Part shown: positions 55,571 through 64,000 of the stretch, piece by piece | How positions within the stretch are numbered: position 1 is the first letter of the stretch | Layout of the letters: every line of letters begins with the position of its first letter | Source of the DNA: Stereocaulon alpinum | Taxonomy: Eukaryota > Ascomycota > Lecanoromycetes > Lecanorales > Stereocaulaceae | Assembly (NCBI GenBank): GCA_018257865.1 | Contig: JAEUBA010000008.1 | Location: 558,001-622,000 of the forward strand | DNA length: 64,000 nt | Reading direction: 5' to 3' | Notes under the pieces: model-generated | Databases searched by the model: none | The model's input: the letters and a program-made list of their open reading frames with translations, nothing else | What the model was told of the DNA's origin: nothing | Position numbers and translations under genes: made by a program

Positions 55571-56407
55571 TCACTCCCCAACCCTCAACCCCTCCACCCC
55601 ACTCAACGCATCTCTCTCCTCCTCCCCCTCCCCCTCCTCATCCACCTTCCCCACCAACCCCCTCTCCCACAACTGCCTCCCCGTAACCCTAACCTCCCCC
55701 CTCCTCGCCATCTCCTTCTTCCCCATCCCCTCCTCCTCCCCCCTAACCCGCTCCTCCTCCACCCTCTCCATCTCTTCCCGAAACCTAGCTCTCCACTCCA
55801 AAAACCTCTCCCGCGTCACCGCTTCGCCGTGGAATTTCGCATTTTCGGCTTCTTCGGCTGCTGCGCGCTCGGTGTCTTCTAGGGCGCGGACGGCGGAGAG
55901 GCGCGTGGTTATTAGAGATTCGGTGCTTTCTTTTAGGGTGCTGAGGAGGGTGAATATCATGGCGGCGCCGAGGGAGTCGGTTATTGTTTCGGAGAGGGTG
56001 GAAAGGAGGTGGGGGGTGTCGTCTGGGAGGGTTAGGTAGGGGGTTTTGGGGCCGTTTGGGGGAGAGGCTATTGAGAGGTCTGGGGGGGTGTCGGGATAGG
56101 TTGGGGGGTAGGTGACTGTTAGGATGATAGTTGCTGTAGTGGGAAAGAGTCAGCCTTCAAGGCTCCATTTAGAATAGTGACAATGATGTTCTCTAGGAGG
56201 TTGTAGCACGTACGAGCCTCGGCCTCTTCATCTTGCCCGGGCACATCCAATGCTATCGAAACCCTATAGGACGTCTCCGAGACATCTGCAGCAAGAGCCC
56301 ATTAGCTAGGCGACGTCGCCCAAGATGAGGCTTTCCTCACCTGTAATCTCGTCTGGGAATATAGAGTCGAGGACCTCTCGCTCCTCGATCTGCTCCTCAC
56401 GACCCAT
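55571..56407 (-). CDS. GIR2: RWD-domain protein Gir2 (RWDD1/DFRP2-like)
   Basis: Binding partner of the DRG-type GTPase Rbg2 and of Gcn1, linking translation to amino-acid starvation signalling. Three exons: 56407..56341, 56285..56214 and 56133..55571 (introns 55 and 80 bp); product 233 residues. The RWD domain starts MGREEQIEEREVLDSIFPDE and continues across the splice joins: SYRVSIALDVPG, then TIILTVTYPPTYPDTPPDLS, which contains the YPPxYPxxPP hallmark. It is followed by a helical region and a highly charged tail (FLEWRARFREEMERVEEER, EVRVTGRQLWERGLV) corresponding to the DFRP part. The coding strand is C-rich at the start and G/A-rich at the end because a sharp skew flip is centred near 55840. 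Confidence 0.93.
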
Positions 56408-56747
56408 CTTTCCATTATTTCGTGTGAGTAATCAAGCCTGCATTGTTGCGAGATACCTCAAGGGACTTATAGTGCGAAGTTGTAGGGAACGATTAGGGTT
56501 GACGCCCTATCAGGTGGGATGCAACGGTGCCGCAGAACACCCCTAAACAAGGCCCTTGGAGCTCGCCCTCCGGGCACTACAGTACTATCTTCTTCCCCTA
56601 AGCAACCGACTGTAGGGCCCTCTTTAAGGGTCGCCGGGCTCCAGAGTCGCCGATTTCACGGTGAACCATTCTAAGCCGTTCTAAGCGAACCGTAAAGAAA
56701 TTCCGCTCTATCGACCTTCGCTCTCACAACCTTCCACATCTTTTACA
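56408..56747. promoter_or_regulatory. Divergent promoter region GIR2 / small membrane protein
   Basis: 340 bp. It contains TTAGGGTT near 56493 (telobox-like), CACCCCTAAA near 56540 and CCATTCTAAGCCGTTCTAAG, a short direct repeat (TTCTAAGC), near 56665-56685. Confidence 0.4.
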
Positions 56748-56972
56748 ATGCCCATCCAAAAGCCTAGAGTATTGCCCACGTGGCTCAGCTTTCGTAATCC
56801 AGCTATTTTCTACTTCTTTATGGTCTTTGGCGGGTCTCTCTGGCTCAGCGGTCCGGGTGGCAATCCACCAGCAGTGGAGGAGGCTTTGATGCGGCAACGC
56901 CGACAACAACGATTAGAGCGCGAGAGAGAGGCTGTAAGGAAGCTGGAAGACGCGATAGAAAAGTGGGAGTAG
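56748..56972 (+). CDS. Small single-pass membrane protein, hypothetical
   Basis: Single exon, 74 residues, ATG 56748. It reads MPIQKPRVLPTWLSFRNPAI, then one hydrophobic segment (IFYFFMVFGGSLWLSG, residues ~20-36), then a charged amphipathic helix rich in Arg/Glu (ALMRQRRQQRLEREREAVRK). This layout is common among small mitochondrial inner-membrane proteins such as respiratory supernumerary subunits, but I cannot name a family. It is tightly packed between GIR2 and ACL4 (179 bp to the next start), and its divergent promoter favours a real gene. Confidence 0.7.
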   Translation: MPIQKPRVLPTWLSFRNPAIFYFFMVFGGSLWLSGPGGNPPAVEEALMRQRRQQRLEREREAVRKLEDAIEKWE

Positions 56973-57151
56973 GGCCTGGTTGACTGGTAGGGAAGATTCT
57001 GCTTGAAGCCGTCCGGTGGGACATCTGAAAAAATCTTTCACCGTGCTACCTCTCCGTGACTGGACGTCGCAGCGGCAACGTTGAGTTGGTTCCCACTTGA
57101 GACCACACTTGCTACCCCGGAAGGACCTCACGCTCAGGACAGGGACTGAAG

Positions 57152-58427
57152 ATGGGGCCTCCAAAACTCCTGGCGCAGGCGGAGGAACTGCTCAGAACAG
57201 GGAGAGCGGATGAGGCTCTATCCATTGCAACGAGCTACTTGGCGAGGTTACAGCGGGATGGACTTCGAACATTGCCAGCACTCAATCTTCTTGGCGAGAT
57301 AAACCTCGAACTTGGAAACGCCGACAAAGCACGCAGTTACTTCCTCGCTGCAGCACATGCCGACCCAGATGGATCAATTCCCGAAGCACAAGGTGGTGGG
57401 GCGGAGAAATTTCTCTGGCTTGCGCAGTTGAGTGATGAGGGTGGGCAAGACAGCGTCGATTGGTTTGAGCGAGGGGCCACGGTGTTAAGGAATGAGATTG
57501 CTGCCATTGGCGATGGTGAAGGAGGAAAGGACAAGAGGAAGAAGCTTTCTGAAGCTCTGTGCGGCATCATTGAGGTACGTGTGCATGTCCGTAGGGAGAA
57601 TTGTGCTCAGTTTGCACCTGTTCACCTGGCCTTCATTGCTGAAGCGCATGCTGGGCATCTTGCCTCCACATCCCACTCCCAGACTCCGGCTCGTAGCCAC
57701 TCGTCAGGTAGATGATGAGGTTCTGACTACTCTATCACAGGTCTACATGACAGACCTCTCCTGGGAAACCGACGCCGAAGCAAAATGCGAATCCCTAATC
57801 ACCGAAGCCCTAATAGTAGCCCCTCATTCACCCGAACCACTACAAACACTAGCATCAATACGCATTTCGCAAACCCGAATACCAGAGGCAAAGAAAGCGC
57901 TCGCAGACAGCATAGCGCTATGGAAACACCTACCACCAGAAGACACTGGGGTACCGGACTTCCCTACACGCATCAGCCTAGCTCGTCTACTCATGGAAGT
58001 CGAGATGGAAGAAGAAGCGCTAGAAGTCGTTGAGAGGCTCGTTACAGAGGACGATCAGAGTGTAGAAGCATGGTACCTAGGGGGATGGTGCCTCTACCTC
58101 CTTGGCGAGAAGCGGAAGGATACCCAAGACTCAGACGCGGTTATGCATGACGGAAAGCAGGGCGAAGATAGCCTGCGTTCAACGGCGCTGGTATCGAGTC
58201 GTGAATGGCTGCGGCAGAGTCTAGCACTTTATGAAATGCTGGAATATGAAGATGAGAGGTTGCGTGACCATGCGAAGGAGCTTGTTGGGGGGTTGGATGC
58301 TCAGCTTCGTGAGTATGATAGTGAGGATCAAGGTGACGGAGTGGTGGATGGTGTGGATGATGGCCCAGATGAGGCGGAGGAGGAGGAGGAGGAGGAGGAT
58401 GAAGAACATGAGATGGATGAATCGTAG
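57152..58427 (+). CDS. ACL4: TPR assembly chaperone of ribosomal protein L4 (Acl4, UPF0661 family)
   Basis: Dedicated chaperone that captures nascent Rpl4 and escorts it to the pre-60S particle. Two exons: 57152..57574 and 57741..58427, with a long 166-bp phase-0 intron; product 369 residues. TPR-like helices: LLAQAEELLRTGRADEALSI, ALNLLGEINLELGNADKARS, AEKFLWLAQLSDEGGQDSVD. After the join (GIIE-VYMTDLSWETDAEAKC) they continue as SLITEALIVAPHSPEPLQTL, AKKALADSIALWKHLPPEDT and EAWYLGGWCLYLLGEK. The C-terminus is a long acidic tail (EEEEEEEDEEHEMDES), expected for a protein that shields basic L4. The intron is three times longer than its neighbours, and frames inside it are chance. Confidence 0.9.
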
Positions 58428-59257
58428 GGACGATATCCGGTCTTGTATACAATAAACCGCGGCCCGTGACCAAGCTACAATACCACTTTCTGGGATGCTT
58501 TCCCAGTCATCGACATATATGACCTCACACACCTACCAAGCATGACACTCTCCCACCCTCGAATCCGATAAGACGGACATACTATGAGGGGGATGATCAC
58601 TTCATGTACGAGGCTTCACGCCTTTCAACCGCGCTATTTTACTGTCGCTGATACTCCGCCCCTGTCACTGAAAGTCGCATTCGGTACGCAGCCAAATCAC
58701 TCCCAAATATCGTTCCTCAAGCCTTTACCAGAAGCCAGTCCACCAGAACACTTTTCATCACAACAAATCTGTGAAGGCCGTTAGACTGTCCCCAATAGAG
58801 CTTCTCGTTTTGCTGCTGTCGAACCTCGTCCTTGCGTCACATTGGGCTCAAACCCCCTCATACGCCAGTCGTAAGGCTGGTTGTTGTTTGGACTTAGCTC
58901 CACGTGCAAAGCAGTACGTGGGAACCATTTCCATCTTGTGCTTGAATCTCTGACTGTCGAAAGTCGTGGTTACGTTATATCTTGCTCGAGTCTCCCCCAA
59001 CAAGGAGGTCCAAAGGTGGGGTAGTATGTGGGCTTAGCTCCACTTGTATGCCAGTGCACTAGACGATTTCTCGGTAACGGTTTCCCTCCTGTTCATGGTT
59101 GAGCGTCGTCGATGATGTCAGCTCCGACATAGGAGGTTGGTAACCTTCTCGTCCTCTGATCCTCTCCCGAATATGGGACTCAGATGGTTTGAATTCACTC
59201 GCGCTGCAAATACAGCTCCACGGGATCCTTCTTCACGTCTTGGTAAGCCGTGCACAC
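58428..59257. other. Convergent intergenic region, nothing recognised
   Basis: 830 bp. A short near-repeat (GGGCTTAGCTCCAC / GACTTAGCTCCACGTG) occurs near 58885 and 59030. No gene supported. Confidence 0.5.
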
Positions 59258-62200
59258 TCAATCCCCTATCACGATGTCGCTCTCCCACAAAACCTCCCCA
59301 CAAACTTCTTTAGTATACTTCTGCAATTCCTGTAGATTCTCCACGATGTCTGTCAATGCACCTGAATAAGCATAATGATACACATCCGCCCATCTCCTCC
59401 CTTTCCAAGCCTCCGGACGTTTTCCCACGACCTCTCGTTTCCGTGCTTGCTCGTTTTCAAGAATCTCCATGCGATCGAGGAGCTTCCGTCTCGCGGCTGC
59501 TGCGCTGGGCAGATATCTTGGCACTGGTCTATTTGCTCGTAAAGCACATGCGAGGATGTAGAGATTCAAGAGGATGACGGCCACGGCGTCACGGCGAGGG
59601 GCCGTTAGTGACTTGATGATTTCCGGATCGAATGCCAAGGTATAAGGTTGGAAGTAAAGAGCGGATTGGCGGACTTGGACCACGTGTTCGAAGAAGGATT
59701 CACAAGCTGAGATGAGAGCGCTGTAAGGTAGGGGATCGAAGGGTGCTCTGAGACGCATTTCGTGACGTGTGAGCTCAATGAGCTGACGCATACGCACAAA
59801 GCCCTCTCGCAAGCGACCTTCAAGCATCTCGGATCTAGCAATGTCTTTTGGGCCCGGTCCCTCACCTTCGGAGTAATAGATGTATCTGGCGACTACTCCT
59901 CGGTAGAGTATTGCAGAGTGGAGCATCATGGCGGATACCGATTTCCGAAGCTCATGGCGTGCAATGAACGGCCACAGTATCCAGTTGACAATGACAGCTG
60001 ACACCACTCCTATGACAAAGGCGAGGCCCCGTGTCCATGCGATTTTGACAATTGAGGGCTGGGCGCTACTGGTGTATGCGCTCAATGAGATGACAGTAAA
60101 GCTGATGCAGCCGATAATTCCCGATCGAGGATGTGAACTCTGCGTGAACCGATACAACATAGGGATCATATAGAGTGCTGCAAAGACAGCCATCACGTAC
60201 TGATTGCCTCCTCCAGCTGCATATGCAAAGCCACCCCAGACAGCGCCGATTGCTGCACTGGAAACCCGCACTGCCAGATCTTGAAAAGTACCACCAACTC
60301 TGGGGTGCATCATAGCCCACACGGTAACGACCGCCCACCAACTTTCGTTATTGTTCCACCAACCTCTGCTCTGAGGAAGCCAAGCTGGAATCGAAACAAG
60401 TGTCGTAACAAGCGCTACCTTGAATGCAAAGCGTGTTTCAAAGCCTTGCAGACGATGTACCACTTGCCAGAGCCAGTATCGGAAATCGACCCTCTTTGAT
60501 GTTATCGAGGGCTTTCCCGAAGGTCGCTCCTGTAACTGTTGGTCCTTCCCAATTCTTGGCACCTGCTTGGTTGAGACATCGTCAGGATGATGCTGTCGTG
60601 CCGCTGGCGCGTAAGCTACACTCTGAAGATCGGCCATAGTTCTATCAAGCTGTCTCTTGCCTCGGAAGTAAAAAGCCGCCGTCAATCCCCCACGATCATG
60701 TCGCACTTGGGCGTTAGTCCGCATGATAGCTTTAGTGAATGGATGAGACGGCGCTCTAATCCGCCAATGACGATCCTTCTGCTTCATTTCTAGGATCTTC
60801 AGGCCGAATGCTTCAACCTTGTCCGCTGATTGCCGGACTGGATGGATGAACAGGAAGAGCTCAATGACCGCTGGGCTTTTAGCGTAGCTGGATGATAGCT
60901 CTGGTTTAGCTACCAGCAGTGCGTCTGCTGCATCAAAGCTTTGCTCTGCTAACCGTAAACTATCCACAGCCCTTGAGAGGCCTGGTGTTTTGGTCGAATT
61001 ATGTTGTCCTCCGATTTGCATGATTGTCAGGTCAGCGTGTTCTATAACATCGATCATAGCGTCGATCAATTCCCTTGTGGGCTCTCTGAGGCTATCAGAG
61101 ATTAGCTGCATGGTCTTTTCACCTTGTGGATTACTTTTAGGCTGCAAGCTCTCGACTAAATTATCCTCCCCTGCTGAATTGTCAAAGAGCGTTGTATCCG
61201 GTCTAATCGACAGAATGGACCGGATCACACCTTGTAGCAGATTGCGTGTTTCTCGAATATGATCTGGGGAGAATCGAGATATCGTGAAGTCGATCGTGAA
61301 GTCTCTAACCGCTTGAGAGACATTGACAAACTGCAACGCCAGCTTCCGTTTCAGCGCCAGCGAGTCTTGGTGTGGTAGAGCAAGACCAATCTTCACAGTC
61401 ACTAGGGAATCATGCAGGGCAAGACTGTTGTTAAAGTAAGACATAGTCAAGGAATGGAGACAAAAGCCTTACGAGATAGCTCGTGAGCCAGCATCAGGAA
61501 AGATGACGAAAGCCACCACAAGACACACGGCCTGACCAAGCACCCATGGTATCCCATAATCGAAGACTTTCATCCACCCAACGATTTGGGAAGTATTCGC
61601 TAAGGAGATATAGAAGATAGCAAATCCGGCAGCGATTACTGCTTGATAGAATCTGATGAGAACACATCGCAGCCAGCCAATAAAAACTGCGAAGATGACA
61701 AGAAAGGCAGCCAATATGCCACCGTATCCTGACTGGGCAGCTGCCGTAGATGTTGAGACATAGAGAGCTAGAGAGCCCCAGCCTAATCCCGCCACCGTCC
61801 CAAGGGTTGTCATCAATGCTCCATCAACTTGGGAGCCAAGTGGTCTTCCAGGGTGGTTGACGATAGCTGAGATGACAATGATGTAATTATATCTCCCAAG
61901 CCAGTCTCTTGAGGCTGGTATAAGACAGATAATGTACGTGACGAAGAAGCCAAGGAAAGATTTGAGGAGCTTAATGCCGGCCCTGGATGTCGTGACTCGG
62001 CGGAAGAAAGACTTAGTTTCACGAAGCTGCTGAGGCAGGAAATTGCCCAGCGATAGTGGGTGGTTCTTATGCAAGGAACTTGGCAAGGTCTCCAATGCTT
62101 TCTCTATCAATGCATTGTGATCTCGATGCAGCGGACGGTAGAACGAAGCATCAAAGAAGCCATCCCGTGACTCTTCCAGGCCATAAGTCTCGAGATCAGG

Positions 62201-62515
62201 GTCAACCGCCTGTAGGAGAGGTGCAAGCTGTAAGTGGAAGCTACTTGCCCTTGGTGAAGGTGCCGTAATCGATGCTGTAGGAGTGGACGTCCTGGAATAT
62301 GAGCCTAGGTAGACATCCTGCAGTGCCACCGATTCCTGGGAGCTGGAAGGCTGGCCATTCTTCGAACGTCTCTGCCTTAGGAGTGATAGCCTTCGGGTCG
62401 ATGGCTTCTGAGTGGCATTGCTGATAGAATTGGCCTCTCCGCTCGCTTCTATGTCATTCCTAGGTCTGAAAGTTGGTGTCTTGAATTGGATCCTTGGAAG
62501 CTCTTCTTCCGCCAT
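59258..62515 (-). CDS. ArAE-type (aromatic acid exporter/FUSC-like) membrane transporter
   Basis: Large fungal membrane protein of the group carrying ArAE_2_N, FUSC_2 and ArAE_2 domains; thought to export organic acids or similar compounds, substrate unknown. Two exons: 62515..61473 and 61424..59258 (48-bp phase-2 intron with TTTAACAAC branch region); product 1069 residues. The N-terminal ~190 residues are cytosolic and disordered. A first block of membrane helices follows (GIKLLKSFLGFFVTYIICLI, GILAAFLVIFAVFIGW, YGIPWVLGQAVCLVVAFVIF). Then comes a ~350-residue cytosolic helical domain and a second membrane block (FAFKVALVTTLVSIPAWLP, AIGAVWGGFAYAAGG, VMAVFAALYMIPMLYRF, GLAFVIGVVSAVIVNWILWP). 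The C-terminal cytosolic domain ends GEVLWESDIVIGD. The duplicated half-structure is typical of the family. Confidence 0.93.
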
Positions 62516-63027
62516 GATACATCCCGCCGATCATTCTTGCCGTTACTGACATCCATACAAGACACACTATGTATTCGAGAACAGTTCAAGCATCAGAAGC
62601 ATAAGCTATATTAAGAGACTTTCGATTTCTCTTGGAAGATACTCTACGGTAGGTTTCGGGAATCTCGGAGAATAGTCAAAAGAACAACCCTAACCCTAAA
62701 CCGCAGAAATATCCTCGAACATTAGCACATGTCCTACGATATGAAAGTCTTCACATTGCCACATACGTCTTGAAACAACACGCTGCAACCACTGTAAGCA
62801 AAGAGCCAAACGTGTCAGGATACCGAGGCCCACAAACATCCAACAGGATCTGAGAAAGTCCGTAGAATGCATGTCACATGAGAAATATGCAGCCTACTAG
62901 AGCCTTGGTGAGATGCTGCATGTCTTGTGTACGCTATGTTCGCTAGCATATTCATTTGATACAACTCTAGGCTTTTGTCGAGCATTCCCGCGATCTTCGC
63001 TCGTCACACTATCATTACTTCCACTCC
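62516..63027. promoter_or_regulatory. Upstream region of ArAE gene with telobox repeats
   Basis: 512 bp. CCCTAACCCTAAACC at about 62689-62702 contains two tandem telomere-type units, a possible Tbf1/telobox binding site about 175 bp upstream of the ArAE start codon. No gene here. Confidence 0.45.
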
Positions 63028-64000
63028 TCAATAAACTTTATGCTTGTAGGGAATCCAATCACTAGTTGTAACAAAAACCTCATCCTTCACCCTTATACCA
63101 CCAATGGGCATATTCATCTCCGCTAAGCTGATATCAGGCCCAGCTACCACACTTGTCCTGCCACCATGCACAGTAACATCGTGGCCCCACTGCCCTCTCA
63201 TCTCCGTTGGGTCATCGAGTCGCGTGAATTGGTCGGCATCGCTTCTACTGCGCCAAGTTTGCGACGATCTGCTGGTGTCATCTTGCGCGCTACTCTTCCG
63301 TCCTATGTAGGTCCCTCCAATGGCCCGAGTTGTGCCACGGAGAATCATCGAAACGAGCGGACGGAGACTCGGAATGCAGGCGCTGATCACGCCCATGCAT
63401 GGCTCCGCGACAGACCAGATTGCTGAGTTGACGTAGTTCCATGTGACGTCGTAAGCACTGAGTCGTGAAAGTACGACTAGTCGAATGATGCTGATAACAC
63501 AGACGCTGAATCTTTGTCAAGAATGATCGGGATGAGGAGTGGATAATGTTTAGACCTACAATCCAGCGCAGACGAACATGCCTGTCAAGACTCCCTTCTG
63601 CGAGACTGTGGTCCGCAGGCGCCAGAGCAGGGGAATTGGCTTAGATGTGTCAGCATCTGAGTTCCAGAGATGATAAAGAGTACGTACGAGCAGGATTATG
63701 AAGAAGTCAATAACACAATTGATGACTCCAGGAACAATCAGGACCAAGTCACCGTTGGAGCAATGGCCAGGCTGTGCGAAGTCCCAGAAACGGTGTATTG
63801 GCGAGCTTTACATTGCCTCATATTAGTTTTATCTCCGGTGTAAGATAAGGGAAGTTCACCATTGGAAGATTGTTCCAAGCATCGAGCCAACAAAATAAGC
63901 TGACACTATGCCGATAGCAACGTAGAGCAAAGATTTGAGCTGTATCACGGGGAATATGCGGCGGTAGAACGCAAGTCTAGTTTGTGCCTTAATCAGCAAT
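63028..64000 (-). CDS. Pth11-like integral membrane protein, rhodopsin-domain family (N-terminal part outside window)
   Basis: Fungal seven-helix protein of the Pth11-related rhodopsin-domain group, candidate receptor at the plasma membrane. Visible exons: 63976..63860, 63805..63688, 63639..63560 and 63511..63028 (introns 54, 48 and 48 bp). An acceptor at 63977 shows that the gene continues beyond the window. The spliced product reads FYRRIFPVIQLKSLLYVAIG, the hallmark FQ-CSPIHRFWDFAQPGHC, then LIVPGVINCVIDFFIILL, PIPLLWRLRTTVSQKGVLTG, VCVISIIRLVVLSRLSAYDV and TWNYVNSAIWSVAEPCMGVI. A ~90-residue soluble C-terminal tail follows. All junctions restore family motifs. Ligand and role unknown. Confidence 0.9.

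Noticed and set aside
57492..57740. Coding continuation through the long ACL4 intron
   Set aside because: The frame upstream of 57741 is not the ACL4 frame of exon 1; the GTACGT and CACAG ends join E-V in frame with the TPR sequence.
1..64000. tRNA/rRNA genes, CRISPR arrays and intact transposable elements
   Set aside because: No tRNA A/B-box pair, rRNA segment, regular spacer array or transposase/reverse-transcriptase motif was seen on reading both strands.

Overview
The window is nuclear DNA of a filamentous ascomycete (Pezizomycotina; Dothideomycetes-like is a guess). The reasons are: short introns of 45-80 bp with GTANGT donors and CTAAC/CTGAC branch points; compact, mostly single-copy housekeeping genes on both strands; and fungus-specific families (NACHT/STAND receptor with SesA-like N-terminus, GT15 mannosyltransferase, ArAE transporter, Pth11-like rhodopsin-domain membrane protein, GPI protein). 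I rebuilt most genes by hand from splice signals; exon coordinates are in the evidence fields.

Layout. 1-1.5 kb: a convergent pair of bacterial-type peptidoglycan precursor genes, MurA (C-terminal part only, cut by the window edge) and an apparently complete MurB. 2.5-5 kb: three small genes that look like diverged paralogs. 5-7.6 kb: no convincing gene. 7.6-18.6 kb: PRP31, a CWCH2/C2H2 zinc-finger factor, a small N-myristoylated protein, PRP5 and a mitochondrial HMG-box protein. 19.6-23 kb: an NLR-like NACHT-ankyrin protein. 23-31 kb: an accessory stretch with a helically phased AGGGG minisatellite, a GPI-type protein with an in-frame stop, an F-box protein and two small unknown genes, one secreted. 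31.8-42.5 kb: GT15 mannosyltransferase, HIR1, an MDR oxidoreductase, a WBP4-like splicing protein and TIM44. 43-46.5 kb: relics of F-box-like genes around a small secreted cysteine protein. 46.5-58.4 kb: COX19 (with an 8-nt exon), NPR3, SGT2 (start codon alone in exon 1), a secreted protein, an F-box protein, GIR2, a small membrane protein and ACL4. 59-64 kb: a large ArAE-type transporter and the C-terminal part of a Pth11-like protein.

How genes work together: PRP31, PRP5 and the WBP4-like protein all serve the spliceosome. TIM44, COX19 and the HMG-box protein serve mitochondria. SGT2, GIR2 and ACL4 handle tail-anchored protein targeting, translation control and ribosomal protein L4. MurA plus MurB would together convert UDP-GlcNAc to UDP-MurNAc, a product not expected in a fungus.

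The two observations most worth following are the MurA/MurB pair and a recurrent compositional signature. At about ten places the plus strand flips within a few hundred bases from strongly C-rich/G-poor to strongly G-rich/C-poor. The flip always has the same polarity, whatever the direction of the gene, and once lies where no gene is seen.
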